From positions 47,599 through 111,598 of the forward strand of contig AGAU01000163.1 of assembly GCA_000224765.2 (NCBI GenBank): a stretch of DNA of 64,000 bases, in the 5' to 3' direction. Shown here piece by piece: positions 30,487 to 40,310 of the stretch. Made by a program: the position numbers and the translations under genes. Source of the stretch: SAR324 cluster bacterium JCVI-SC AAA005. GTDB taxonomy: Bacteria; SAR324; NAC60-12. The notes under the pieces were generated by a model. The model was not told the DNA's origin. It saw only the letters and a list, made by a program, of their open reading frames with translations, and ran no database searches. The number at the start of each line of letters is the position of its first letter. The stretch's first letter is position 1.

Positions 30487-30865
30487 AAATCCTCCAATTA
30501 TTGTTGACTCCTCAAAAAGAGACGAATGAACGCCTCTTAGTAAACTTTAGCAAATGTAATCAGCTGTTCGGAGGAGAAGTGGGGGAGAAATTGACATAAA
30601 AAGATAATTAGGCAGTTGTTAAGCTAATTCTCAGCACTGCAATCGACATTGCCAACACAAAGGGAGGTGATGAAAGAACATTTCGTGAAAACGGAAAGTA
30701 TCATCACTTGAACTACTCCTAATGGCAGAGATACTTCGACTTAAAGAAATTTTTAACGGTCCGGATGTCAAGTTCCACAGGCATATTTGGTAGTTTGGGC
30801 TAGTTACTAGATAGGATAAGTGAATGTTACCTTTCAGTTCTTCAAGATTTTCTTCAGGATTAAAG

Positions 30866-31486
30866 ATGATTCCACAACAACTATTCACCAAAGAAGACTC
30901 AAATGATGATAACATTTTTTATGCTACTCCAAGACTAGTTAAGCACATTGACGAGAATGCCTGTCAAGTTCTGACAAACTACTATGATCAGTTGCTAAGA
31001 GATGGTGATGCTGTACTGGATTTGATGTCAAGTTGGGTCTCACACCTGCCTGACCATAAAAACTACTCTAGGGTTTCTGGTCAAGGAATGAACCAAATTG
31101 AGCTGCAAAATAATTCTCAGCTCACTGATTTTCATATTCAAAACCTAAACAATGAGCAGCAGTTGCCATATGGTAACGAAGAATTTGACCTTTGTACGAT
31201 TGCAGTATCAGTTCAATATTTAACCTCTCCGGTACAGGTTTTTAAAGAGATTTACAGAGTCTTAAAACCTAATGGGACCTGTTGTGTAAGTTTTTCAAAC
31301 AGAATGTTCCCAATGAAAGCAATACTTGCTTGGAGAATATTTACCGGCGAGGATCATTGTAGGCTAGTTGCCTGGTACTTTGAGATGGCAGGAGAGTTTC
31401 GTGAAATTCAGTTTGAGCAACTTGTCAGTGAAAACAGTAACTTCGATCCATTGTATGTGGTAACAGCCAAAAAAATCTTGGTTTGA
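30866..31486 (+). CDS. Class I SAM-dependent methyltransferase
   Basis: DGDAVLDLMSSWVSHLP, NEEFDLCTIAVSVQYLTSPVQVFKEIYRVLKPNGTCCVSFSNR. Confidence 0.8.
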   Translation: MIPQQLFTKEDSNDDNIFYATPRLVKHIDENACQVLTNYYDQLLRDGDAVLDLMSSWVSHLPDHKNYSRVSGQGMNQIELQNNSQLTDFHIQNLNNEQQLPYGNEEFDLCTIAVSVQYLTSPVQVFKEIYRVLKPNGTCCVSFSNRMFPMKAILAWRIFTGEDHCRLVAWYFEMAGEFREIQFEQLVSENSNFDPLYVVTAKKILV

Positions 31487-31516
31487 ACAATCATCAAATA
31501 ACATCATTTAGTAGAC

Positions 31517-32407
31517 ATGAATCAATCAAAAGAAAATTCACCCAGTGGTTTGGATCTCCAAAGATCAGAAATCAGTTTTTCTTTCAGAGATAATAACTAC
31601 AAAGGATATCTTGTAGCGCCAAGTGTTGAACAAGGCCTACGCCCACTCGTGTTGATTTTTCATAATTATCAAGGACTCAAGTTCTTCGAACTGGATGTTG
31701 CAGAGTACCTGGCAAGATTGGGATATGTTGGATTGGCTGCAGATCTTTATGGAGATCTCGTCCCGCCCCATCAAAGATTATGGCCGGAAAATGAGCAGCT
31801 CGTACCAGCTTTCAGGAAGCGTTGTTTTGAGGCACTAGTTTCACTGGATCACGATCATGAGAAATTCAGAGCTTTGTTAAAGATCTGGTTGGAAAAAGGC
31901 TTGGAGAGTCCCTTCGTTGACAAAACGTTTGCTCCAGCTGCAATCGGCTACTGTTTTGGGGGAATGGCGGTTTTGGAGTGTATTAGAAGTGGATTAGATG
32001 TCGGAGGGGTTGTTTCTTTCCATGGTCTATTACAGACCGGTGAAGATCCCAGTGCAGCAAAAAGTGGAGCAATGAGACCTCCACTCAAATTATGTGAGAA
32101 CAATTATAACACAGGAGCAGTTGTTTTGGTTGAGAACGGTGCAGCAGATTATCTAGTTACGAACGAAAGCAAGGAAAGATTCTTTGCTGAAATGAATGAA
32201 GCTGGAGTTGATTGGAATTTTCATGATCACTCAGGAACACCTCACGGATTTGCACTACCCCCAACGCTAGGTCCTTCTGGACATTTACATGAAAATTCCG
32301 ATAGACGCTCTACTATGAATATGTTGAGTTTATTTAAAGAAGTATTTCCGGGTGTTCCACAAAATCATGTTGATAGAAATGCGGCTGGTACCACAATTCC
32401 TGTTTAA
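31517..32407 (+). CDS. Dienelactone hydrolase family protein
   Basis: VLIFHNYQGL, LARLGYVGLAADLYG, IGYCFGGMAVLE (GxCxGG nucleophile elbow), GTPHGFA. Confidence 0.9.
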   Translation: MNQSKENSPSGLDLQRSEISFSFRDNNYKGYLVAPSVEQGLRPLVLIFHNYQGLKFFELDVAEYLARLGYVGLAADLYGDLVPPHQRLWPENEQLVPAFRKRCFEALVSLDHDHEKFRALLKIWLEKGLESPFVDKTFAPAAIGYCFGGMAVLECIRSGLDVGGVVSFHGLLQTGEDPSAAKSGAMRPPLKLCENNYNTGAVVLVENGAADYLVTNESKERFFAEMNEAGVDWNFHDHSGTPHGFALPPTLGPSGHLHENSDRRSTMNMLSLFKEVFPGVPQNHVDRNAAGTTIPV

Positions 32408-32607
32408 GGAGAGATGAGAGAATAAATATATTCAACAAGCAAAAATATTTCTTTATCAGCATCATCTGGGCAGTCTATTTATAGTAGATTTATTACTGAA
32501 TAAAAGATCTTAATACATCTTTGAAAATTATATAAAAAATATGGTTTCAGTAGTATTACTATACAATCTAAATTCAATTTTTTTATAAAAATTAAATCCT
32601 ACTAAAT

Positions 32608-33249
32608 ATGATTATTATTGAGAAAAATATGGAAAATTTTATGTCTTATGATCCTTGGCAGAATATCACAACTAGAAATGGTATAAAGGGTGATCTAATT
32701 ATCTCTGCTCTACAAAAATCTATCCGGCGAAGCATGACTGAAGAGGCTATTATTTTTGCTTTTGAAATGTATATTACAAGTTCCCAATTTGAAGATAAGC
32801 TTTGGAGAAGACTACAAGCAATCTCAGTTGAAGACGTTGGCTTTGGTGATTTGAACTCACCAATATTAATTAATTCATTAAATCAGATGCGACAAAACTT
32901 CCCATATAGTGATGGTGATCGTCCAATATTTTTTGTACATGCAATTCGATATTTATCCGCAGCGAAAAAAGATCGCACAAGTGATCATATGAAAAACATT
33001 GTAATAAATGAATTTCGCTACGGCAAAAAACCAATTATTCCTGATTTCGCAATTGATATGCATACTGAAGAAGGACGCAAGCAAGGCAGGGACTTTCAGC
33101 ATTTTCTAAATGAAGCTAGCAAAACAAATAACACATTAGAAGTTAATGAGGATTTCAAAGAAAAACTTTTAGAATTACTTAAAGAAATTGATGAAAATAA
33201 AAAAGAAGAAACCACGAACCAATTTCGATTCAATACATGGCAGCAATAA
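32608..33249 (+). CDS. Stand-alone RarA/MgsA C-terminal-domain-like protein without ATPase domain
   Basis: GDLIISALQKSIRRSMTEEAIIFAFEM...LWRRLQAISVEDVGFGD...ERA-type helical region resembles the RarA C-terminus. Confidence 0.6.
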   Translation: MIIIEKNMENFMSYDPWQNITTRNGIKGDLIISALQKSIRRSMTEEAIIFAFEMYITSSQFEDKLWRRLQAISVEDVGFGDLNSPILINSLNQMRQNFPYSDGDRPIFFVHAIRYLSAAKKDRTSDHMKNIVINEFRYGKKPIIPDFAIDMHTEEGRKQGRDFQHFLNEASKTNNTLEVNEDFKEKLLELLKEIDENKKEETTNQFRFNTWQQ

Positions 33250-33337
33250 TCTCAGTAAGAAACTAGTATAATTATATTAGTGCTACATCAGTACGAATAG
33301 TAAATGATAGTTTACAACTGAAAATGGACCTATTCCT

Positions 33338-34234
33338 TTGATGATCTACCAATTCTTCACCTGTGACGTCTTCACCAAACACGCTTTCCGAGGGAACCAG
33401 CTCGCAGTAATTCCAGAAGCTAATGGCCTGAATGATGAGCAAATGCAGCAGATAGCTCGTGAATTTAATTTTTCAGAAACGACTTTTGTCTTTCCTCCAG
33501 AGCATGGTCAGACTAATAGGGTGAAGATCTTTACACCTACCTCTGAAGTCCCTTTCGCAGGCCACCCCAATCTTGGTACCGCCTTCACTCTCTATCAGAA
33601 CGGTTATCTTGGTAATATGCAGATACCCCTAAAGATTACCTTTGAGGAAGTGGCCGGCTTAGTGCCTATCTCTATCACGCAAGAGGAGGGCGGCCACCTT
33701 CTTTTCGAACTGCAGGCTCCTAAGTCTCTTATACTCGGAGCAGAGATTGATGCAGAAACTGTTAGCCGGGCTCTTTGTCTAACGGCATTGGATATTGAAA
33801 CAAGACGGCACGGACCTCGGCTTGCTTCCGTCGGCCTACCTTTCCTGATGGTAGAATTGAAGGATAGAGAGCAATTGGAGAGGGCGAGACCAAATTTAGA
33901 GGCTTTTCAAGAACTGCAGGCTCAGGGTGTATGCATGTTACATCTGTATGTGTGGTCAGAAGGTGAATTTGATCTGAGAACTCGAATGTTTGCCCCATTG
34001 GACGGCGTACCCGAAGATCCTGCAACTGGTAGCGCCAATTGCGCTTTGGCTGGATTACTCGCTTACTTGGATGAAAGTATAGACAGGGATTATGAGTGGA
34101 GGGTTGCTCAGGGGTTTGAAATGGGAAGACCGAGCAATCTGCGAGCCAGAGCGAGAAAGCAAAACGGTATGGTAGGCGCCACCTGGATTGGTGGGAATTG
34201 TGTCCAAGTGGCGGAAGGTAAACTTTATATTTGA
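33338..34234 (+). CDS. PhzF family phenazine biosynthesis-like isomerase
   Basis: [60 protein letters not shown]. Confidence 0.95.
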   Translation: MMIYQFFTCDVFTKHAFRGNQLAVIPEANGLNDEQMQQIAREFNFSETTFVFPPEHGQTNRVKIFTPTSEVPFAGHPNLGTAFTLYQNGYLGNMQIPLKITFEEVAGLVPISITQEEGGHLLFELQAPKSLILGAEIDAETVSRALCLTALDIETRRHGPRLASVGLPFLMVELKDREQLERARPNLEAFQELQAQGVCMLHLYVWSEGEFDLRTRMFAPLDGVPEDPATGSANCALAGLLAYLDESIDRDYEWRVAQGFEMGRPSNLRARARKQNGMVGATWIGGNCVQVAEGKLYI

Positions 34235-34330
34235 GAATGAATAATGAATTCTGCTTTGCCTTTAGATTGTAAATTTTCAGATGGCGGAAACGTATATGGC
34301 CACGTGAGCCAGAATTTTTCCAGCAAATAA

Positions 34331-34370
34331 AAGCTGTCGTAGCGCTTCCGACTCTCGCTATTTTCATCAG
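34331..34370 (+). repeat. Degenerate copy of tmRNA 3' end (candidate vestigial att site)
   Basis: AAGCTGTCGTAGCGCTTC-CGACTCTCGCTATTTTCATCAG resembles ssrA 3' end TAAGCTTGTAGCGCTTC...CGACTCTCGCCACCTCCACCAG. Confidence 0.4.
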
Positions 34371-35038
34371 TTTAACTGAAATTTAACGCCTTGCACTCTT
34401 CTTCATTTAAATAAAAAAGTTAGTTACTTCAAATAATTATTTTATTTTGCTAATTCCTCTTTATTGTAGTTCCTTAAAGTATGGCTCATATAAATTAGTG
34501 GATTGACACCTACAGTCACACTTAAAATATTTTTCTTTTGACGATATTTTGCGCTAAATCATCCCCTTGCAGGTTCAATCACTCCTGCTCATCAATCAAT
34601 TAGTACCATCAAAGCATCTAATCTGTCTTTGTGTCCCACCTGCTTCGTTACTATTTGAGAAGCATCCCCACTTTGCATGGCTCTGGTCAAAAAAATACTA
34701 TTTTAGATCGAGAAAGATCAGAGCTTCAATTCCGGAACCGGGAATCCCAGTTTTCTAGGCCTTGCTGAACTGACAGCATATTTACAGAGAGTTAAACAGA
34801 TACGGACAGAAATAATCCATTTATGAGAATAGAACTGGGAATCTTATAAAACATTTTCAAGGCCTTTAGGAGTGGTGTTACGGAAGGAGCCTTAGTTACA
34901 TTAGTATCCGAAGTTTTTATAGTGAATTTAAATCAAGAATCTATGAGACAATTAATCAATAATAAGACTGGTTGAATCAGCTCTAATAAAGGAAAAAAAT
35001 CCATTAGATATTGCGTATTATCTTACTGAACAAGATAG

Positions 35039-35893
35039 TTAGCCTTTAACTGCCCCCATTGTCATCCCTTTGATAAAATATCGCTGAAAAAAAAGAAAAA
35101 TAATAATCGTAGGTAAGCTAGCAACTAAAGAGAGAGCTCCTTGCACTCCCCAGGCAACGGTATACTGTCCGCGCAAGTTAACTATTCCAATCATAATTGT
35201 TCTTTTTTCGTCAGATTGGGTGAAAATGAGTGGCCAAAGAAAATCATTCCAAATCCAGGTAAATTGTAAGGTAGCTAAAACAGCTAGCGCTGACAAACTC
35301 AATGGTAAAGCAATTCTTGTCAAAATTTGCCATTCATTAGCACCGTCTAGTATAGCGGCTTCACGCACTTCAGCAGGTATCGTTGAAAAAAAGTTGCGCA
35401 TCAATAAACTACAAATTGGAATTCCCAGCGCAGTATGAACAAGAAAAATTGGCCAAAGTGTATCGATCAAACCAATGCTATTGAACAGTCGAAATAGTGG
35501 GATCAATATTACTTGAGGAGGGAAAAACATTCCTGACACAAGAATCAAGAAAAGTATTTCACTTCCACGAAATGGTAACTTGGCGAAAACATAACCTGCC
35601 AGGCTACCAAGCACAATAGAAGCAAAAGTTGCTGGAACAGTTACCAATAGTGTGTTTATAAAATACTGACCAACGGCAGGATTATCTAAGACTTCAACAT
35701 AATTTCCAAAATAAAGTTCACTAGGAATAGTCCATAGTTCTCCTAAAGCAATATCTTTTGTCGTTTTAATCGATGATAATAAAATACCTACTGTTGGGGC
35801 CAAAAACAGAATTGATAGAATTGATAAAATAATAAAGATGACAACTGGCCAAGGATAAATATCTGAGCCATCAGTTTTTTTATAGCCAAACAT
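35039..35893 (-). CDS. ABC sugar transporter permease (MalG-type)
   Basis: EAAILDGANEWQILTRIALPLSLSALAVLATLQFTWIWNDFLWPL. Confidence 0.92.
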   Translation of the reverse strand: MFGYKKTDGSDIYPWPVVIFIILSILSILFLAPTVGILLSSIKTTKDIALGELWTIPSELYFGNYVEVLDNPAVGQYFINTLLVTVPATFASIVLGSLAGYVFAKLPFRGSEILFLILVSGMFFPPQVILIPLFRLFNSIGLIDTLWPIFLVHTALGIPICSLLMRNFFSTIPAEVREAAILDGANEWQILTRIALPLSLSALAVLATLQFTWIWNDFLWPLIFTQSDEKRTIMIGIVNLRGQYTVAWGVQGALSLVASLPTIIIFLFFQRYFIKGMTMGAVKG

Positions 35894-35983
35894 TTAAATT
35901 ATAAGATAAATTTATTGAATTTTAATTTAAAAAATAACTTTTTCTCTAATAAAATCAAAATGAAATAATTTTTTAATGACTAT

Positions 35984-36904
35984 CTAACCGTAAATCTGAT
36001 CAACTTTTCTAAGTTGTCTAAAATAAATTCCAATAATTATCAATGCAATCAAAAATAAAACTACTGAGATACTACTTCCATATCCTATAAGGTATTTCTT
36101 AAAACTCTCATTATACATATGCATTGCTAAAGTATCAGATGAATTAAAAGGTCCTCCTCCAGTCATGACATATAAAATATCAAAACCCTTCAGTGAATTG
36201 ATCAGAGAGAGTGCTATGACAACTGTAGTTGATGAAACAAGTAAAGGTATTATTATATACCATATTCGCTTCCATGTAGTGGCCCCCTCACTCGCACTAC
36301 TTTCAAGTATTTCAGATGGAATTGCAGTGAGTCCTGCGAGATAAATTACCATTGACAATCCTGTCTGTTGCCATGACCAAGCAATAATCACTGAGAAAAG
36401 AGCACTATCTGGCTTAGCCAGCCATGCATAACGAAAACGATCTCCAGTGATCTCTTCAATTAATGTGTTGAGTAGTCCCCAGTTAGGTTGATAAATCCAA
36501 ATCCAGATTTGTCCTACGACAATAGCAGAAAGGCATATAGGTAAGTAAAAGATCGTTTTGAAGAATTTTCTACCACGAACTTTTGAGTCAAGTAAAAGGG
36601 CTAGTACAAGCCCCAACAAGGTTGGCAGTAGTAGTGCTGAAACCATCCAAATAATAGTATTTATTGTTGCCTGAAAAAACAGACGATCTGTCCAGATCTT
36701 TTGAAAATTACTTAATCCAACAAACTGATAGTTACTACTGAAGCCGTTCCAGTTTGTAAAACTGTAATAAAATGAACTAAGGAGAGGCCAAACGATTAAG
36801 ACGGCAAATACGAGAAGTGGGGGTGTAAGGAGGACGATTCGCCAGAAGCGTCTATCGCGTTCCATGCCAGCTTTGTTTCGCGGAGACCAAGAAGGACCCC
36901 GCAT
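35984..36904 (-). CDS. ABC sugar transporter permease (MalF-type)
   Basis: ESSASEGATTWKRIWYIIIPLL, TGGGPFNSSDTLAMHMY. Confidence 0.92.
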   Translation of the reverse strand: MRGPSWSPRNKAGMERDRRFWRIVLLTPPLLVFAVLIVWPLLSSFYYSFTNWNGFSSNYQFVGLSNFQKIWTDRLFFQATINTIIWMVSALLLPTLLGLVLALLLDSKVRGRKFFKTIFYLPICLSAIVVGQIWIWIYQPNWGLLNTLIEEITGDRFRYAWLAKPDSALFSVIIAWSWQQTGLSMVIYLAGLTAIPSEILESSASEGATTWKRIWYIIIPLLVSSTTVVIALSLINSLKGFDILYVMTGGGPFNSSDTLAMHMYNESFKKYLIGYGSSISVVLFLIALIIIGIYFRQLRKVDQIYG

Positions 36905-36921
36905 GTTGGAGTTAATTCGGC

Positions 36922-38190
36922 TTATTCTTTGAAGGCACCAGCAACATCTTGTGCTGTTTGCTTCATGATTTCATCAACCCTTGAAGGATCATCCATAAAT
37001 CGGGCAAACATCGACAAGCCAACTTCGGCCACTGGAGGTGGAGTGGCTAAGTCATAGTTGAACGCAAAAGCATCTGAATTTTTAACAGTCTCAAAAGCTT
37101 TCAACATTACAGAATTATAATTTGATGCATCAACATTGACATTCGCTGATAGAGCACCTTGAGCTTTGCTCCAGGCGGCTTGCACCCCTGTATCAGAAAC
37201 CATAAACTTCAAGAATTCCTCTGCACCCTTTGGATTAGTAGTGTTTGCGCCAATTACTAAACCATCTACAGGACCCACTGATGCTGAAGGAACCCCAGCC
37301 ATGATGCTAGGGAATGGGAAGAAGTCATAATCTGCTCCTGGGACCAGGCCAAGGCCGTTCCAGTAACCTGTAATCCATGTGCCCATCAGAGTCATCGCTG
37401 CATCACCCCTTGCTACCTGGTCTGAGGCATCTGTCCATGTATTGGCGTTAGCACTTTCTATGAAATACCCCGCATCAACCAACGCCTTCCACATCCCCAT
37501 CGCCTGTTTGACTTGTGGATCATCATAAGAGGCTTTCCCAGCCATCAATTGAGCTCGATAATCTGGGCCTGCACTGCGTAGTAACAGGTAATCAAACCAA
37601 AACTGAGCTGGCCACCGATTCTTTGAACCTAATGCAATCGGAGTGATTCCGTTCGACTTCAGCTCTTTACAAAGAGCAAGAAATCCATTCCAGTCGGTTG
37701 GCATTTCAGTAATTCCTGCATCTGCCATCACCTTGGTGTTATAAAACATTCCTGAGTAATGGTAATTAAATGGTACCAGAAATCTTTTGCCATTGTACAT
37801 AGTTGCACTGTCTGCAACCGTTTTGGCAACAATCTTATCCAATCCAGCTTGATTCCACATTTGGTCAATGGGCTTCAGGCTCTCAGAGTCCGCAATGAAC
37901 TGAACTCTTGCACCTGCCCAGTAACTGAAGACATCAGGAAGGCTGTTTCCAGATGCTCGAACCAGAATATCTGTTTTGAAATCTTCGTGACCAACAGGGC
38001 TGTTTTTCATTTTATAGCTAGTTGCTGCCTCGAACTTTTCCATTTGCTCACCAAAAGCCTTCAGCCCCAGCTCGCCGGTAAAGTAGTGACTTATTGTCAC
38101 TTCACTTTGCGCCAGAGCTGGTGTGGTCAGGCCAATGAAGGCTAGTGCGAACAAAGTTCCCAGGAGTGTACGGCGATTTATGTATTTCAT
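36922..38190 (-). CDS. Extracellular sugar-binding protein (family 1)
   Basis: Signal peptide; PVGHEDFKTDILVRASGNSLPDVFSYW, GDAAMTLMGTWITGYW. Confidence 0.92.
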   Translation of the reverse strand: MKYINRRTLLGTLFALAFIGLTTPALAQSEVTISHYFTGELGLKAFGEQMEKFEAATSYKMKNSPVGHEDFKTDILVRASGNSLPDVFSYWAGARVQFIADSESLKPIDQMWNQAGLDKIVAKTVADSATMYNGKRFLVPFNYHYSGMFYNTKVMADAGITEMPTDWNGFLALCKELKSNGITPIALGSKNRWPAQFWFDYLLLRSAGPDYRAQLMAGKASYDDPQVKQAMGMWKALVDAGYFIESANANTWTDASDQVARGDAAMTLMGTWITGYWNGLGLVPGADYDFFPFPSIMAGVPSASVGPVDGLVIGANTTNPKGAEEFLKFMVSDTGVQAAWSKAQGALSANVNVDASNYNSVMLKAFETVKNSDAFAFNYDLATPPPVAEVGLSMFARFMDDPSRVDEIMKQTAQDVAGAFKE

Positions 38191-38494
38191 GAGATCTCCT
38201 CCTTAGTTAAAGTTGTCTTCTGTCAAACAAAAACAGTACACGCCGCTTATCTAAGCAGGGAGTTTTTGTGCTGTCAATTAAATTATTGCTCTGGGCAACG
38301 AATGTGTGCGAACATAGGAAAAAATTATAAAATATCCTGAAAAGTTGTCTTATATTAAATAAATTGCATGACATTATCCAACTTTTTTGGAATCGGGGTT
38401 TGGTATTCTTTGTTGTTTGATTGATATGGCTGTTCAGAGGGGCAAATAGAACTAGTGGCAAAACTTACAAATTTCGATCAGGAATAGGCCCGCT

Positions 38495-39226
38495 GTGAGG
38501 TTACTACAATCCCTGACCCGAGGGCTCAAAGCTCTGGATATTCTTAGAGAAGCTGATGAACCGCTCAGATTGACGCATATTGCTGAGCAACTGGATGTTG
38601 ACAAATCAAACGCTTCTCACATTTTAAAGACATTGGTAGCAGCTGGATATGCATCTCAAAATTCATCGCGTCGTTATTCCGCTGTTTCACGGAACACAGA
38701 AACTACAAATCAGCATTCTCTCACTGAAGTGATTGCATGTAAGGAGCGTTGTCGTCCTGCTTTAGAAGAAATCGTTCAGATGACAGGAGAATGTGCCCAT
38801 CTTGCGGTCTTGATTGAAGACCGAGTGTGGTACATAGATAAGGTTGACTCTCTGCGACCATTAAAAGTAGACCACCCGATAGGTTCTCTATCACCGCTAC
38901 ACTGTACCGCGCTCGGAAAGGCTTTTCTGGCTTTTGGAAATGCCAAAATTCCAACTGAACTACAGGTTTATACTCAGAAAACAATCGTCAATTTAACGCA
39001 TCTAAATCGAGAACTTTTGGAAACCCGCAAGGTTGGGTTTGCGATTGATAATGAAGAATTTGCAGAAGGAATTCGATGTGCTGCGTATCCGCTGTTTGAT
39101 GGCCGAGGAAGTATGATCGCAGCTATCGGAATTTCAGGACCTTCCGTACGTATCCAGCATGAGCACCTTAAAACATTTGGGACAATCCTGCAGAATGTAG
39201 CGAATAAACTTAATTTTCAGAGGTGA
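38495..39226 (+). CDS. IclR family transcriptional regulator
   Basis: SLTRGLKALDILREADEPLRLTHIAEQLDVDKSNASHILKTL; C-terminal effector domain; likely GTG start. Confidence 0.92.
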   Translation: MRLLQSLTRGLKALDILREADEPLRLTHIAEQLDVDKSNASHILKTLVAAGYASQNSSRRYSAVSRNTETTNQHSLTEVIACKERCRPALEEIVQMTGECAHLAVLIEDRVWYIDKVDSLRPLKVDHPIGSLSPLHCTALGKAFLAFGNAKIPTELQVYTQKTIVNLTHLNRELLETRKVGFAIDNEEFAEGIRCAAYPLFDGRGSMIAAIGISGPSVRIQHEHLKTFGTILQNVANKLNFQR

Positions 39227-39227
39227 C

Positions 39228-40310
39228 ATGACCAGGCAGACAATTCGTGTAGGAATTATCGGCACAGGTCGAATCTCTGACCTACACGCTATCGAGTACA
39301 TACAAAACCCCTTTAGTCAGATCACAGCGCTCTGTGATCAAGATCTCAACCTTGCAAAAGCTCGAGCAGAAAAGTGGGGCTGTCTGGATGCAGCTGTCAC
39401 AAACGATTGTGAAGACATATTGGCGCGAGATGACGTGGACTTGGTTGAATTGCTGCTCCCGCATGATTTGCACTTGCCGGTAGCCTTGAAGGCGATCAAA
39501 GCAGAGAAAATAGTTTCACTACAAAAGCCAATGTGTATCAATCTGGAAGAGGCAGATCAATTGGTGGCTGCCGCTGAAGCAAGTCCAAAGCCGTTTAAAG
39601 TATTTGAAAACTTTATCTTTCACCCACCAGTAATGAAGGCCAAAGCCTTGATAGATGAGGGAGCGATTGGCGAACCACTGTCAATCCGGATTAAGTCAAA
39701 CTCTGGTAAGGGAAAAACAGCGTGGGAGATACCAAAAAGTGCTGATGCATGGCGACAAGATAAAGAGACCTCTGGAGGCGGTCCACTAGTGTTTGATGAT
39801 GGGCATCACAAATTTGCACTGGCCTGGTACTTCATGGGGAATCCAGAGGAAGTGCACTCTTTCATTCATCATACACAACGGCAAGACGGTGGATTTTTGG
39901 ATGCCCCATCATTGATTTCGTTTCGTTTCCAGAATGGGAAAATTGGTAACTTGGAGGTTGTCTATTCTCCTGAACTTGAAATTTCTGGTTACTACTATGC
40001 GCAAGATGACCGTGTGGAAATAACAGGCACACATGGGATCATTTGGATCAACGGAGGGCACGGTCGAATCGGTGAAACTCCTCCACTAGTGCTCTACTCC
40101 AAGAGCAATATCACTGAATATCGGGATGTAGCTATGGGGTGGGAGCAGAGTTTTATTCAGTCAACTCGCCATTTTCTCAATGTGCTGAAAGATGGAGGAG
40201 AACCTATGTTGACTGCCAGGCAGGGAAGACAGGTATTAAAATTTGCCTTGGCAGCAGAAGAATCAGCCCACAAAGGGCAATCAATTAGATTGCAGGAGGA
40301 GCTATCATGA
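39228..40310 (+). CDS. Gfo/Idh/MocA family oxidoreductase
   Basis: VGIIGTGRISDLHAIEY, EKIVSLQKPMCINLEEADQL. Confidence 0.93.
   Translation: MTRQTIRVGIIGTGRISDLHAIEYIQNPFSQITALCDQDLNLAKARAEKWGCLDAAVTNDCEDILARDDVDLVELLLPHDLHLPVALKAIKAEKIVSLQKPMCINLEEADQLVAAAEASPKPFKVFENFIFHPPVMKAKALIDEGAIGEPLSIRIKSNSGKGKTAWEIPKSADAWRQDKETSGGGPLVFDDGHHKFALAWYFMGNPEEVHSFIHHTQRQDGGFLDAPSLISFRFQNGKIGNLEVVYSPELEISGYYYAQDDRVEITGTHGIIWINGGHGRIGETPPLVLYSKSNITEYRDVAMGWEQSFIQSTRHFLNVLKDGGEPMLTARQGRQVLKFALAAEESAHKGQSIRLQEELS

Noticed and set aside
33762-34367. 201-aa minus-strand ORF
   Set aside because: Antisense to phzF-like gene; no domain recognised
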